Source of the DNA: Planctomycetota bacterium
Lineage (GTDB): Bacteria; Planctomycetota; UBA1135; UBA2386
DNA: 64,000 nt
Assembly: GCA_020638655.1 (NCBI GenBank)
Contig: JACKIC010000008.1
Span: forward strand, 124,001 to 188,000
Reading direction: 5' to 3'
Below, piece by piece: positions 45,116 to 52,896 of this stretch (position 1 is the stretch's first letter; every line of letters begins with the position of its first letter). A program made the position numbers and the translations under genes. A model generated the notes under the pieces. It saw only the letters and a list, made by a program, of their open reading frames with translations. It was not told where the DNA came from and did not search any database.

Positions 45116-45697
45116 TCAAGGCGCCGCGCCCCACGGCCGCACGAACGACTCCGGCTCGACCCCGAGTCCGTCGGCGACGCGGTTGATGTAGTTGAAGTAG
45201 CCGACGATCTGCGTCGCGTCGTGGATCGCGGCGTCGGCGAAGCCCGCCGCCCGCAGCGCCGCGACGTCGGCCGCCGCCATCGCCGCGGGCGTTCGCGTCA
45301 GCTTGTCGGCGAACCAGGCCAGGGCGCGATCCGCGGCCGCGAGTGGCGCCGTTCGCCAATCGACGGCGACCGCCTGCACCCAGGCGTCGCGCTCGGCCTC
45401 GCCGGCGAGCCAGTCGACCTCGGCACGGAGGTCGTGGGCGTGGGCCCGCAGTCAATACACGCAGCCGTTGGCGCCGCTGACGACCACCGCCAGCAGCTCG
45501 CGCTGGTGTCGCGCCAGCGGCGACGGGCCGTGCATCAGTGCGCCGTAGAACGACATCGACGCGCGCAGCACCGCCGGGTTGGGCGTCATGATGCGCACGA
45601 TGTTCCAGACCCGGCCGGCGCGGCGGCGCGCCGCGTCGAGCTGGCGCCGGCACTCACCCTCGGCCTGGTCGTCGGAGATCTGCTGGATGTAGGGCAT
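45116..45697 (-). CDS. AhpD-like peroxidase-related selenoprotein (CxxU, in-frame TGA)
   Basis: Reading from the ATG at 45697 (MPYIQQISDDQAEGE) gives 81 residues, then TGA at 45454-45452, then 111 more residues in the same frame to a normal stop. The TGA stands where the family has its second active-site Cys: VSGANGCVY-U-LRAHAHDL matches the CxxCxxxH motif of AhpD/carboxymuconolactone-decarboxylase peroxidase-related enzymes (Cys79, Sec82). Everything on both sides is conserved, including WRTAPLAAADRALAWFADKL and NYINRVADGLGV. A SECIS-like hairpin follows the TGA. Read as Sec, length is 193, normal for the family. A selenocysteine peroxidase is the best reading; a nonsense mutation is the alternative. 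Confidence 0.82.
45415..45434 (-). promoter_or_regulatory. SECIS-like hairpin after in-frame TGA
   Basis: In the mRNA, stem CGACCUC/GAGGUCG (7 bp) encloses loop CGUGCC. The loop begins 24 nt after the UGA, within the known 16-37 nt range, and has a G among its first two bases. This meets the bacterial SECIS rules as I recall them. It lies inside the coding sequence, as bacterial SECIS elements do. Confidence 0.75.
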
Positions 45698-45754
45698 CGA
45701 CGGACTCACGGTTGGTCGCGGACGGTCGGCAGTGTAAGCACCGTGGCAGCGGTC

Positions 45755-46312
45755 ATGGACAACCTCGACGAACTGCTGCGCGCGCGCCTGCTCCCGCCTG
45801 GGGACTGGCACGCGACCACGCTGCGCCACGCCGCCGTGCTGTGCCCGATCGTCGATGTCGACGGCGCCGACCACCTGCTGCTCGTCGTGCGGCCCGACGA
45901 CCTGCGCCAACACCCTGGCCAGGTCGCGTTCCCCGGCGGCATGGCCGATCCCGGCGAGTCGCCGCTGCAGACCGCGCTGCGCGAGTGCCACGAAGAAGTC
46001 GGCGTCGAGGCCGCCGCGCTGACCGTGCTCGGCTGCCTGCCGCCGCGCCCGAGCTCGACCGGCATCCTCGTGCAGTGCCTCGTCGCCCGCATGCGACCCG
46101 TGCCCCTCACCCCCGACCCCCGCGAGGTCGCCGCCGTGCTGCACGTTCCCCTCCGCGACCTCCGCGACCCTTCGCGCTGGCACGAACGCACGCCCCCGCC
46201 GACCGCGACCGGCCGCCAACCGCCCACGAGCCCGCACTTCGACCTCGAGGGCCACACGCTGTGGGGCCTCACCGCGCGCTTCGTGCGCGACCTGATCCAG
46301 GGCCTGCCGTGA
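45755..46312 (+). CDS. NUDIX CoA pyrophosphatase-like hydrolase
   Basis: The product has 185 residues. The NUDIX box FPGGMADPGESPLQTALRECHEEVG is complete, preceded by VRPDDLRQHPGQVAF, the LLxxRxxxLxxHxGQxxFPGG pattern of CoA/acyl-CoA pyrophosphatases (NudL, NUDT7/8). It should cleave CoA to 3',5'-ADP and phosphopantetheine. It starts 57 bp from the divergent AhpD-like gene and ends exactly where a long hairpin begins. Confidence 0.88.
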   Translation: MDNLDELLRARLLPPGDWHATTLRHAAVLCPIVDVDGADHLLLVVRPDDLRQHPGQVAFPGGMADPGESPLQTALRECHEEVGVEAAALTVLGCLPPRPSSTGILVQCLVARMRPVPLTPDPREVAAVLHVPLRDLRDPSRWHERTPPPTATGRQPPTSPHFDLEGHTLWGLTARFVRDLIQGLP

Positions 46313-46393
46313 GCGTACGGTACCGGGTACACACCACACACTGACTGCCGCTGCGCGGCAGTCAGTGTGTGGTGTGTACCCGGTACCGTACGC
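46313..46393. repeat. Perfect 39-bp inverted repeat with 3-nt loop (hairpin family member 1)
   Basis: The left arm is 46313-46351, the loop TGC 46352-46354 and the right arm 46355-46393. The outer 19 bases GCGTACGGTACCGGGTACA are identical in the hairpin at 55301-55380. It starts the base after the NUDIX stop, and its right half encodes the last residues and stop of the convergent glycosylase gene. A terminator or mobile hairpin is possible; there is no T-run. Confidence 0.93.
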
Positions 46394-46883
46394 ACAGCCG
46401 CCACGCGTCGAGCTTGTCGGCGAAGCTCAGCGCGGCGTGCGCGGGGCTGGTCGAGGGCAGCCGCACGACCTGCAGCCGGTCGGCCTTGGGCAGGTCGGGC
46501 AGGACGCGGCGCACGAACAGGTCGTGCGCCGTGCCGCCGTTGCAGAGCACGCGGCGGATGCGGGGGTACCGGGCGAGGAAGGCGGCGAAGTCGTTGGGTG
46601 TGGCGGAGGCGCGGTCGATGGCCGCGTCGAGGCTGCCGGGCCGCACGCAGGACCGCAGTACGTCCCACACGGCGACGCGGGCGCGCTGCAGACGCAGGAT
46701 GCGTTCGGCGTAGGGTAGCTTCGGGTCGAAGCCGAGGATCGCCCCGAGGATGCGCCAGAAGGCGTTCTGCGGGTGCGCGTAGTACTCGTTGGCCGCGAGC
46801 GAGCGTTCGCCGGGAATGCTGCCGAGGATCAGGACCTCGGCCTTGGGGGCGGCGATCGGCGGGAAGCTGGCGATGCGGGCCAC
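46362..46883 (-). CDS. Hypoxanthine-DNA glycosylase-like (uracil-DNA glycosylase superfamily)
   Basis: The product has 173 residues with a GTG start at 46883. Motifs VLILGSIPGERSLAANEYYAHP and NAFWRILGAILG place it in the HDG/family-6 branch of the uracil-DNA glycosylase fold, and LPSTSPAHA supplies the second motif. It would remove hypoxanthine or deaminated bases from DNA. The final residues CVRYRVHTTH and the stop lie within a repeat hairpin (46355-46393), so the native C-terminus may have been replaced. It follows the exonuclease gene by 9 bp. Confidence 0.87.
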   Translation of the reverse strand: MARIASFPPIAAPKAEVLILGSIPGERSLAANEYYAHPQNAFWRILGAILGFDPKLPYAERILRLQRARVAVWDVLRSCVRPGSLDAAIDRASATPNDFAAFLARYPRIRRVLCNGGTAHDLFVRRVLPDLPKADRLQVVRLPSTSPAHAALSFADKLDAWRLCVRYRVHTTH

Positions 46884-46892
46884 GGCGACAGG

Positions 46893-47768
46893 TTACGACG
46901 CCTTGGGCTCCGGCACGCGCTCGAGCAGGCGCTCGGCGCCGATCGACCGGCAGAACGGCTCGAACTCGGCCCGCGGGCCGCGCCAACGCAGGTCGTCGAG
47001 CGTCTCGGCGAGCGGCACGTCGGTGCGAAGGGTCGCAAGCCGGCGGTAGAGCAACGCGTCGGCGCGGCGCTCGGCGAGCACCGCCGCCAGACCCGCGGCG
47101 CCGCGCACGGCCACGGGCCACTGCGCCGCGTCGTCGGGGATCGCCTCGAGGTGCCGGTAGTGTGCGAGCACTGCGGCGGCGCCCTTCGCCCCCCACTTCG
47201 GCAGCCCGGGGATGCCGTCCTGCTCGTCGCCGACGAGCGCCAGGTAGTCGGGGATCGACGCGGGCTGCACGCCGAACTTCGCAACGACCCCGGCCTCGTC
47301 GAGCATCACCTGCTTGCGCCGGTCGAAGCCGACGATGCGGTCACCGACGACGCTCTGGGCCAGGTCCTTGTCGGGCGTGCACAACCAGACGCGCTCGACG
47401 CGCGGGTCACCGCCGTAGCGCGCGGCGCCCGCGGCCAGGGCGTCGTCGGCCTCGAACTCGAGCATCGACCAGGCCACGAGGCCCAGCGCGCGCACGCCTT
47501 CTTCGACGAGCGGGAACTGCGCCCACAGGTCCGGATCGATGCCGTCGCCGGTCTTGTAGCCCGCGAACAGCTCGTTGCGGAACGACTCGATGCGTGTGTC
47601 GAACGCCGCCGCGACGTGCGTGACCTGTTCCTGGCGCAGCAGCGCGATCAGGCTGGCGAGCACGCCGCGCGTCGCCGCCACCTCGCGGCCGGCGTCGTCG
47701 CGCGCGCCGGGCACCGCGTAGTAGTTGCGGAACAGCTCGTAGGTGCCGTCGATCAGGTGCACGTGCAC
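46893..47768 (-). CDS. Stand-alone 5'-3' exonuclease (PolA N-domain-like)
   Basis: The product has 291 residues and equals the flap/5'-nuclease domain of DNA polymerase I with no polymerase part. Acidic metal-site motifs are present: DGTYELFRNYYA at the start, AAFDTRIESFRNELFAGYK, LEFEADDALAAGAA, CTPDKDLAQ, and VGDEQDGIPGLPKWGAKGAA (the HhH2 entry). It probably removes RNA primers or flaps. It begins 4 bp after pheT and is followed by the glycosylase gene, so repair genes ride on a translation operon. Confidence 0.9.
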   Translation of the reverse strand: MHVHLIDGTYELFRNYYAVPGARDDAGREVAATRGVLASLIALLRQEQVTHVAAAFDTRIESFRNELFAGYKTGDGIDPDLWAQFPLVEEGVRALGLVAWSMLEFEADDALAAGAARYGGDPRVERVWLCTPDKDLAQSVVGDRIVGFDRRKQVMLDEAGVVAKFGVQPASIPDYLALVGDEQDGIPGLPKWGAKGAAAVLAHYRHLEAIPDDAAQWPVAVRGAAGLAAVLAERRADALLYRRLATLRTDVPLAETLDDLRWRGPRAEFEPFCRSIGAERLLERVPEPKAS

Positions 47769-47772
47769 GGCG

Positions 47773-50184
47773 TCACCCGCGCAGTTCGCCGCCGATGCTC
47801 GCCGCCTGCTCGCGCACCTTGCCGAGGAACTTGCTCTCGTCCTTGTCCTCGAGGGTGCGGTCGTCGGCGCCCAGCGTCACGGTGAAGTTCAGGCTCTTCT
47901 TGCCGGGCGGCAGCCGCTCGCCGCGGTAGACCTCGAACAGTTGCACGTCGCGCACCAGCTTGCGGCCGACGCCGCGCAGGAACTCGGCGACCTCGCCCAC
48001 GGTGCGCGATTCGTCGACGAGCAGCGCGACGTCCACCGGCAGCGACGGGAACGTCGGCACCGCGCGGTAGCTGGCGATGCGGCGGCCGTTGGCGTGCAGC
48101 GCGCGGATGTCGAGGCAGGCGATCGCGGTGGTCACCGGCAGGCCCATCGAACGCGCCACGCCCGGGTGCAGGTGCGCGACGTAGCCACACGGCGAGCCGT
48201 CGCGGTCGATCGCCACGGCGCGCGTCGGGTGCACCCACGGCTGGTCGCTGCCGTGCCAGACCCGCGTGATCTCGGCCGGATAGCCGAGCCGCAGCAGCAG
48301 GTTGGTGACCTCCTCGCGCAACACGCCGAACGGATGCGCGCCGTCGCGGCGGCTGATCACGAACGCGACCTCACGCACCTCGTGCGGCAGCTTGCCGTCG
48401 CCGTGCATCTCGGGGTGGTAACCCTTGCCGTGCTCACACAGGCGCACCTCGGCGTGCTGGCGCAGGTTGCCGACGGCACTCGCCAACAGGCTCGGCAGCA
48501 CGTGCCGGCGCATGCGGCTGATCTCGGGCGCGACCGGCGTCTTGACCTGCACGTAGGCCTGGCCCATCGCGTTGCAGCCGGCCAGCACCGCGTCGGGCAC
48601 GAAGCTGTAGTTGTAGGCCTCGGCGAACACCAGCTCGGTGCACGCCACCTCGAGCGCACGCCGCACCAGGAACAGCTCCTCGTTGCGCGCGGGCGGCACG
48701 ATCGTGCCGACCAGCGGGCGCTCGGGGATGTTGTCGTAGCGGAACATGCGGCCGACCTCTTCGATCAGGTCGTCCTCGATGGCGATGTCCTTGGTGGCGC
48801 GGAAGCTCGGCGGCGCCACGGTGAAGCCGTCGCCTGTGACCTCGACCGCGAACTGCAGCGAGGTCAGGATCTTCACCACCTGCCCGTCCTCGAGCTCGAT
48901 GCCGAGCTTCTGCGCGAGGCGCGCCCGGCGCAGCACGATCGGCTTCGCAGCGTAGGAGAAGCCCGCGGGATCGAGCAGGGGCCCGGCCGCCACCGCGGTC
49001 GGGCAGTAGTGCTGCAGCAGCTGCAGGAAGTGATGCACCGCGAGCTCGGCGTTGGCGGGGTCCTGCGCCTTCTCGAAGCGCGCGCTGGCGTCGGTGCGCA
49101 AACCCAGCCGCATGCTGGTGCGGCGGATCGTGGCCGCCTGGAAGTTGGCTGACTCGAGGAACAGCGCCGTCGTGCCCGCGTCGACCATCGTGCCCTCGCC
49201 GCCCATCACGCCGGCGAGCGCCTCGGGCTTGTCGCCGTTGCAGATCAGCAGGTCGTGCTCGGTGAGCTTGCGCTCCTGGCCGTCGAGCGTGGTCAGCTTC
49301 TCCTTGGCCTTGGCGCGGCGCACGACGATCGGACCGTCGCCGACGTGGCGCGCGTCGAACGCGTGCATCGGCTGGCCCAGGTCGAGCATCACGAAGTTGG
49401 TCAGGTCGACGGGCAGGTTGATCGCGCGCTGGCCGACCGCAGCCAACAGGCAGCGCAGCTCGAACGGCGACTTGCCGGCCGTCACGCCGTCGACGAACAG
49501 GCCGCAGTAGCGCGGGCAGGCCGCCGCGTCGGCGATCTCGATCGCGACCTTGCGGCCGTCGGCCGGCAGGTCCAGCGGCAGCGCCGCGGGCCGCAGCTCG
49601 CGCCCGTAGATCGCGGCCAGTTCGCGCGCGAACCCGTAGTGCCCCCACAGGTCCGGCCGGTGGTTGACCGACTTGTTGTCGATCTCGAGCACCCAGTCCT
49701 GCACCGGCGCGACGTCGATGAACCGCGCGCCGATCGGCGTGTCCGCCGGCAGCGTCAGGATGCCGTCGCTGTCCTCGGAGATGCCGAGCTCGGCCTCCGA
49801 GCAGATCATGCCGTGCGACTCGACGCCGCGGATCTTGCCCACCTTGATCTTGAGCGCGCCCTTGCCGCCGCTCGCGGGCAGGGTGTCGCCGGGGCGGATC
49901 ACCACCACGCGCTGGCCCGCCGCGACGTTGGGCGCGCCGCAGACGATCTGCGCGACCCCGCCGTGTTCGTGACCGAGGTCGACCTGGCACACCGACAGCT
50001 TGTCGGCGTCCGGGTGCTTCTCGCGCGTGCGCACGTGCCCGACGACCAGACACTCGAGCCCGTCGCCGAAGCGCTCGAGGCCCTCGATCTCGGCCGTGCT
50101 CATCGTCAGGTCGGCGAGGATCTGCTTGGGCTCGATGCCCGAGAGGTCGACGTGCCGTTGCAACCAACGCAGCGAGAGCTTCAT
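47773..50184 (-). CDS. pheT: Phenylalanyl-tRNA synthetase beta subunit
   Basis: The product has 803 residues from the ATG at 50184, the usual bacterial length. It shows the N-terminal tRNA-binding domain (VGHVRTREKHPDADKLSVCQVD), the B3/B4 domain, the B5 domain, a catalytic-like core (IPERPLVGT) and the C-terminal anticodon-binding ferredoxin fold (FPSLPVDVALLVDESRTVGEV, LTFTV-type end SLNFTVTLGADDRTLED). With PheS it forms the (alpha-beta)2 enzyme charging tRNA-Phe. It overlaps pheS by 4 bp. Confidence 0.97.
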   Translation of the reverse strand: MKLSLRWLQRHVDLSGIEPKQILADLTMSTAEIEGLERFGDGLECLVVGHVRTREKHPDADKLSVCQVDLGHEHGGVAQIVCGAPNVAAGQRVVVIRPGDTLPASGGKGALKIKVGKIRGVESHGMICSEAELGISEDSDGILTLPADTPIGARFIDVAPVQDWVLEIDNKSVNHRPDLWGHYGFARELAAIYGRELRPAALPLDLPADGRKVAIEIADAAACPRYCGLFVDGVTAGKSPFELRCLLAAVGQRAINLPVDLTNFVMLDLGQPMHAFDARHVGDGPIVVRRAKAKEKLTTLDGQERKLTEHDLLICNGDKPEALAGVMGGEGTMVDAGTTALFLESANFQAATIRRTSMRLGLRTDASARFEKAQDPANAELAVHHFLQLLQHYCPTAVAAGPLLDPAGFSYAAKPIVLRRARLAQKLGIELEDGQVVKILTSLQFAVEVTGDGFTVAPPSFRATKDIAIEDDLIEEVGRMFRYDNIPERPLVGTIVPPARNEELFLVRRALEVACTELVFAEAYNYSFVPDAVLAGCNAMGQAYVQVKTPVAPEISRMRRHVLPSLLASAVGNLRQHAEVRLCEHGKGYHPEMHGDGKLPHEVREVAFVISRRDGAHPFGVLREEVTNLLLRLGYPAEITRVWHGSDQPWVHPTRAVAIDRDGSPCGYVAHLHPGVARSMGLPVTTAIACLDIRALHANGRRIASYRAVPTFPSLPVDVALLVDESRTVGEVAEFLRGVGRKLVRDVQLFEVYRGERLPPGKKSLNFTVTLGADDRTLEDKDESKFLGKVREQAASIGGELRG

Positions 50185-51230
50185 CGCGGCACCTCCGGGA
50201 ACTGCGAGGCGAAGCGCAGGTCGCCGCCCATGAACTGACGGATGTCGTCGATGCCGTAGCGCAGCATCACCACGCGCTGCAGGCCCATGCCGAACGCGAA
50301 GCCGGTGTACTGCTCGGCGTCGATGCCGCCCTGGCGCAGCACGTTGGGGTGCACCATGCCGCAGGGCAGGATCTCGATCCAACCCGACTGCTTGCACACC
50401 GAGCAGCCCTTGCCGCTGCAGAACGGGCAGTTGACGTCGAGCTCGAAGCCCGGCTCGACGAACGGGAAGAAGCCGGGCCGCAGCCGCACCTGCACGTCGC
50501 GCTCGAGGATCACGCGCAGGCAGGTCTTCATCGTGTGGATCAGGTTGGCGACGCTGACGTCGCGGTCCACGACGAGTCCTTCCATCTGGTAGAAGGTGTG
50601 CTCGTGGCTCTTGTCGACGGTCTCGCAGCGAAAGCAGCGGCCCGGCACGATCACCTTGAGCGGCGGCTGGAAACCGTTCTTCGCGAGGCGCTGCATCGTG
50701 CGCACCTGGACCGGCGAGGTGTGCGTGCGCAGCAGGTTGCCGTCGCTGAGCCAGAACGTGTCCTGGCTCTCGCGCGCCGGGTGGTCGCCGGGGATGTTGA
50801 GCGCGTCGAAGTTGTAGTACTCGGACTCGATCTCGGGCCCGTCCTCCCAGACGAAGCCCATGCTCGTGAACAGGTCGACGAGCTCGTTCTGCACGATCGT
50901 GATCGGGTGCAGCGCGCCGCGCGCCGGCCGCGGCCCCGGCTCGGTCGGGTCGAAGTCGGTCGCCGCCAGCTCGCGCTGCAGCTCGGCCTGCGCGAACGCC
51001 TCGCGGCGCGTCGCGAGCGCCTGCTCGACCTCCTGCTTGATCGCGTTGGCGTGCTTGCCGAACGCGGGCCGGTCTTCCTTGGGCAGGCTCGTCACCGAGC
51101 GCACGAAGTCGAGCACCTCGCCCTTGGCACCGAACAGGCGGGAGTCGACTTCGGCCAGGGCCTTGGGATCGCCCGCCGCCTCGATCGCGGCGAGCCACGC
51201 TGCGCGCTGCGCGGTGGAGTCCATGGTCAT
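50181..51230 (-). CDS. pheS: Phenylalanyl-tRNA synthetase alpha subunit
   Basis: The product has 349 residues. The class II motifs are all present: HPITIVQNELVDLFTSMGF, RTHTSPVQVRTM (motif 2 region), GRCFRCETVDKSHEHTFYQMEG and the motif 3 segment GMGLQRVVMLRYGIDDIRQF. It carries a CPFC-SGKGCSVCKQSGW Cys cluster, a feature of several bacterial PheS proteins. A terminator-like hairpin lies in its leader, downstream of rplT. Confidence 0.97.
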   Translation of the reverse strand: MTMDSTAQRAAWLAAIEAAGDPKALAEVDSRLFGAKGEVLDFVRSVTSLPKEDRPAFGKHANAIKQEVEQALATRREAFAQAELQRELAATDFDPTEPGPRPARGALHPITIVQNELVDLFTSMGFVWEDGPEIESEYYNFDALNIPGDHPARESQDTFWLSDGNLLRTHTSPVQVRTMQRLAKNGFQPPLKVIVPGRCFRCETVDKSHEHTFYQMEGLVVDRDVSVANLIHTMKTCLRVILERDVQVRLRPGFFPFVEPGFELDVNCPFCSGKGCSVCKQSGWIEILPCGMVHPNVLRQGGIDAEQYTGFAFGMGLQRVVMLRYGIDDIRQFMGGDLRFASQFPEVPR

Positions 51231-51256
51231 GGGGATGGCAACGAGGTCAGTACAGC

Positions 51257-51285
51257 AAAACGGCGCCGGTTCTAGCCAGCGCCGT
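51257..51285 (-). terminator. Terminator-like hairpin in the pheS leader
   Basis: On the minus strand, arms 51285-51279 and 51266-51260 form a 7-bp GC-rich stem extended by two more pairs after one mismatch, with loop 51270-51275, followed by TTTT (51257-51260). It lies between rplT and pheS and could end ribosomal-protein transcription or act as an attenuator. A second GC palindrome (GGCGCC repeats near 51297-51312) just upstream could compete in folding. Confidence 0.6.
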
Positions 51286-51327
51286 CAGGTTTCGTCGCGG
51301 CGCCGGGGCGCCGTCACGACTCGTCGC

Positions 51328-51684
51328 TCAGACGAGGGCGCCCTTGGCCTGTTCGCAGATGCTCGCGAACGTCTGCGGGTCGTGGATGGCCAGCTCGCTG
51401 AGCTCCTTGCGGTTCAGCTTGATGCCGGCCTTCTGCACGCCGTGGATGAAGGCCGAGTAGCGCAGCCCGTGCGGCGCGACCGCGGCCGACAGGCGCGTGA
51501 TCCAGAGCGACCGGTACTGGCGCTTCTTCTGCTGGCGACCGGCGAAGGCGAACGAGTCGCCGCGCAGCGCGGTGACGATCGCCTGCTTGAACAGGTTGCG
51601 GCGGCCTTGGCGGAAGCCCTTGGCGCGCTTGAGGACGCGGTTGCGGCGCTGCCGCGTTGCGGGACCGTTGGTTGCGCGTGACAT
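51328..51684 (-). CDS. rplT: 50S ribosomal protein L20
   Basis: The product has 118 residues, normal length, and the typical L20 text: KRAKGFRQGRRNLFKQA, RQQKKRQYRSLWITRLSAA and LNRKELSELAIHDPQTF. It binds 23S rRNA early in 50S assembly and often represses its own operon. It starts 3 bp after rpmI. Confidence 0.98.
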   Translation of the reverse strand: MSRATNGPATRQRRNRVLKRAKGFRQGRRNLFKQAIVTALRGDSFAFAGRQQKKRQYRSLWITRLSAAVAPHGLRYSAFIHGVQKAGIKLNRKELSELAIHDPQTFASICEQAKGALV

Positions 51685-51687
51685 GGG

Positions 51688-51885
51688 TTACCTCCCTCCC
51701 AGCAATTCGGCCATGCTGACGGCGATCAGGCCCTTGCACAGGCCCTTGGCCCGCAACTGGCGCTTCCGCTTGGTGCTACGGCGCACCATCAGGTGCGACG
51801 TGAAGGCATGGCGGAACTTGACCTTGCCGGTCTTGGTCAGCTTCATGCGCTTGACCACCGCCTTCTTTGTCTTCTGCTTGGTCAT
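51688..51885 (-). CDS. rpmI: 50S ribosomal protein L35
   Basis: The product has 65 residues from the ATG at 51885 (MTKQKTKKAVVKRMKLTK); a longer frame-open start would add unrelated residues. It is rich in Lys and Arg, with FRHAFTSHLMVRRSTKRKRQL typical of L35. infC, the usual upstream partner, is absent: the next gene upstream (52023) is on the other strand. Confidence 0.96.
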   Translation of the reverse strand: MTKQKTKKAVVKRMKLTKTGKVKFRHAFTSHLMVRRSTKRKRQLRAKGLCKGLIAVSMAELLGGR

Positions 51886-52022
51886 ACTCTTCGCTCTTGG
51901 AAGGCGGAGGAAGGTAGCGAGGCCCCCACCCCCTAGCAAGTGCGGCCTGGGGAAAAGTATTGGCTCCGCGGCGGCACTGCGGCGAAAACCCGGCGGCGGA
52001 CCGCCGTTCCGCGCCCTACCGC

Positions 52023-52835
52023 ATGGAACTACTGCTCGCGCTGCTGCTCGTCCTGGCCTTCCTGCTGGCCGCCCTGGGGCTCGCCCTGCCCCCCTGGCGA
52101 CGCCCGGCGGCGATCGCCCTCCTGGCCATCGCCCTGCTGGCCGTGGGCCACGGGCTGCTCGGGCCGGCCGAACGAACCCTTGTCACCGAGCACGGCTACG
52201 CCGGTTTCGAGGGCGCCGCGCTCGAGGTCAGCGTCGTCGCCTTCCCGACCGGCACCGCCACCGCCCCCGGCTGGCAGTGGCCGCTGCCGTTCCTGGGCTT
52301 CGCCGTGCTCTGGGCCAGCGTGCTGCTCCTGCTGCGCGACCGGCGCCCCGCCAACGGCTACGTGCTGCCGATCCTGTTCGCCTGGACCGGCATCGCCGCC
52401 TGGCTCGGCATGCAGGCATGCGCCGCGCCGTCCGCCGTCGTGCAACCCGTCGGCATCGACCGCGTACTGTGGCCGGCCGGTCTGGCCATGGCGCTGCTGG
52501 TGGCGCGCCACGCCGGCTCGCTGGCCAGCCTGTTCCTCGGCCTGTCGCTGGCCACCGTCGTCGCGCGGCTGCCCGCGGCGCTGTTCAGCAAGTACGCCAG
52601 CGATCACCAGCTCGGCACCAGCCTCGACATCAGCAGCATCCGCGACATCGTCAATCCGCTCACCCAGATGCAGTTCAACCCGCGGCTGGTGTCGGGGTCG
52701 AGCGAGCAGCAGTTCTGGCTGATCTGGCTCGAGCACGTGATCGCGTATCCGGCGTTCTACACGCTGAGTGTCGCGGGCATCGCGTTCGCCGCGTACATGT
52801 TCCACAAGCACGGCGAACCGGCGGGCAAGAAGTAG
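52023..52835 (+). CDS. Polytopic membrane protein of unknown function
   Basis: The product has 270 residues and about six to seven membrane helices, starting at residue 2 (ELLLALLLVLAFLLAALGLAL). No family is recognised. Charged segments between helices (PLTQMQFNPRLVSGSSEQQFW) look periplasmic or cytoplasmic loops, and the C-terminus ends in MFHKHGEPAGKK. It is read divergently from rpmI and ends about 60 bp before the repeat-protein gene, so the two may share a transcript. Confidence 0.72.
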   Translation: MELLLALLLVLAFLLAALGLALPPWRRPAAIALLAIALLAVGHGLLGPAERTLVTEHGYAGFEGAALEVSVVAFPTGTATAPGWQWPLPFLGFAVLWASVLLLLRDRRPANGYVLPILFAWTGIAAWLGMQACAAPSAVVQPVGIDRVLWPAGLAMALLVARHAGSLASLFLGLSLATVVARLPAALFSKYASDHQLGTSLDISSIRDIVNPLTQMQFNPRLVSGSSEQQFWLIWLEHVIAYPAFYTLSVAGIAFAAYMFHKHGEPAGKK

Positions 52836-52896
52836 CGCAAGCCAGACGGCCGGCGCGCCACTCGACGAATGCCGCGCCCAGGGCGACAATCGCGCG

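Noticed and set aside
45116..45379. Separate small 87-residue gene downstream of the AhpD-like fragment
   Set aside because: It lies in the same frame directly after the TGA and completes the AhpD domain, so it is the C-terminal part of one selenocysteine-containing protein.
46893..47768. Truncated DNA polymerase I
   Set aside because: The nuclease domain is complete and ends cleanly; stand-alone 5'-3' exonucleases are common, so it is not a remnant of polA.
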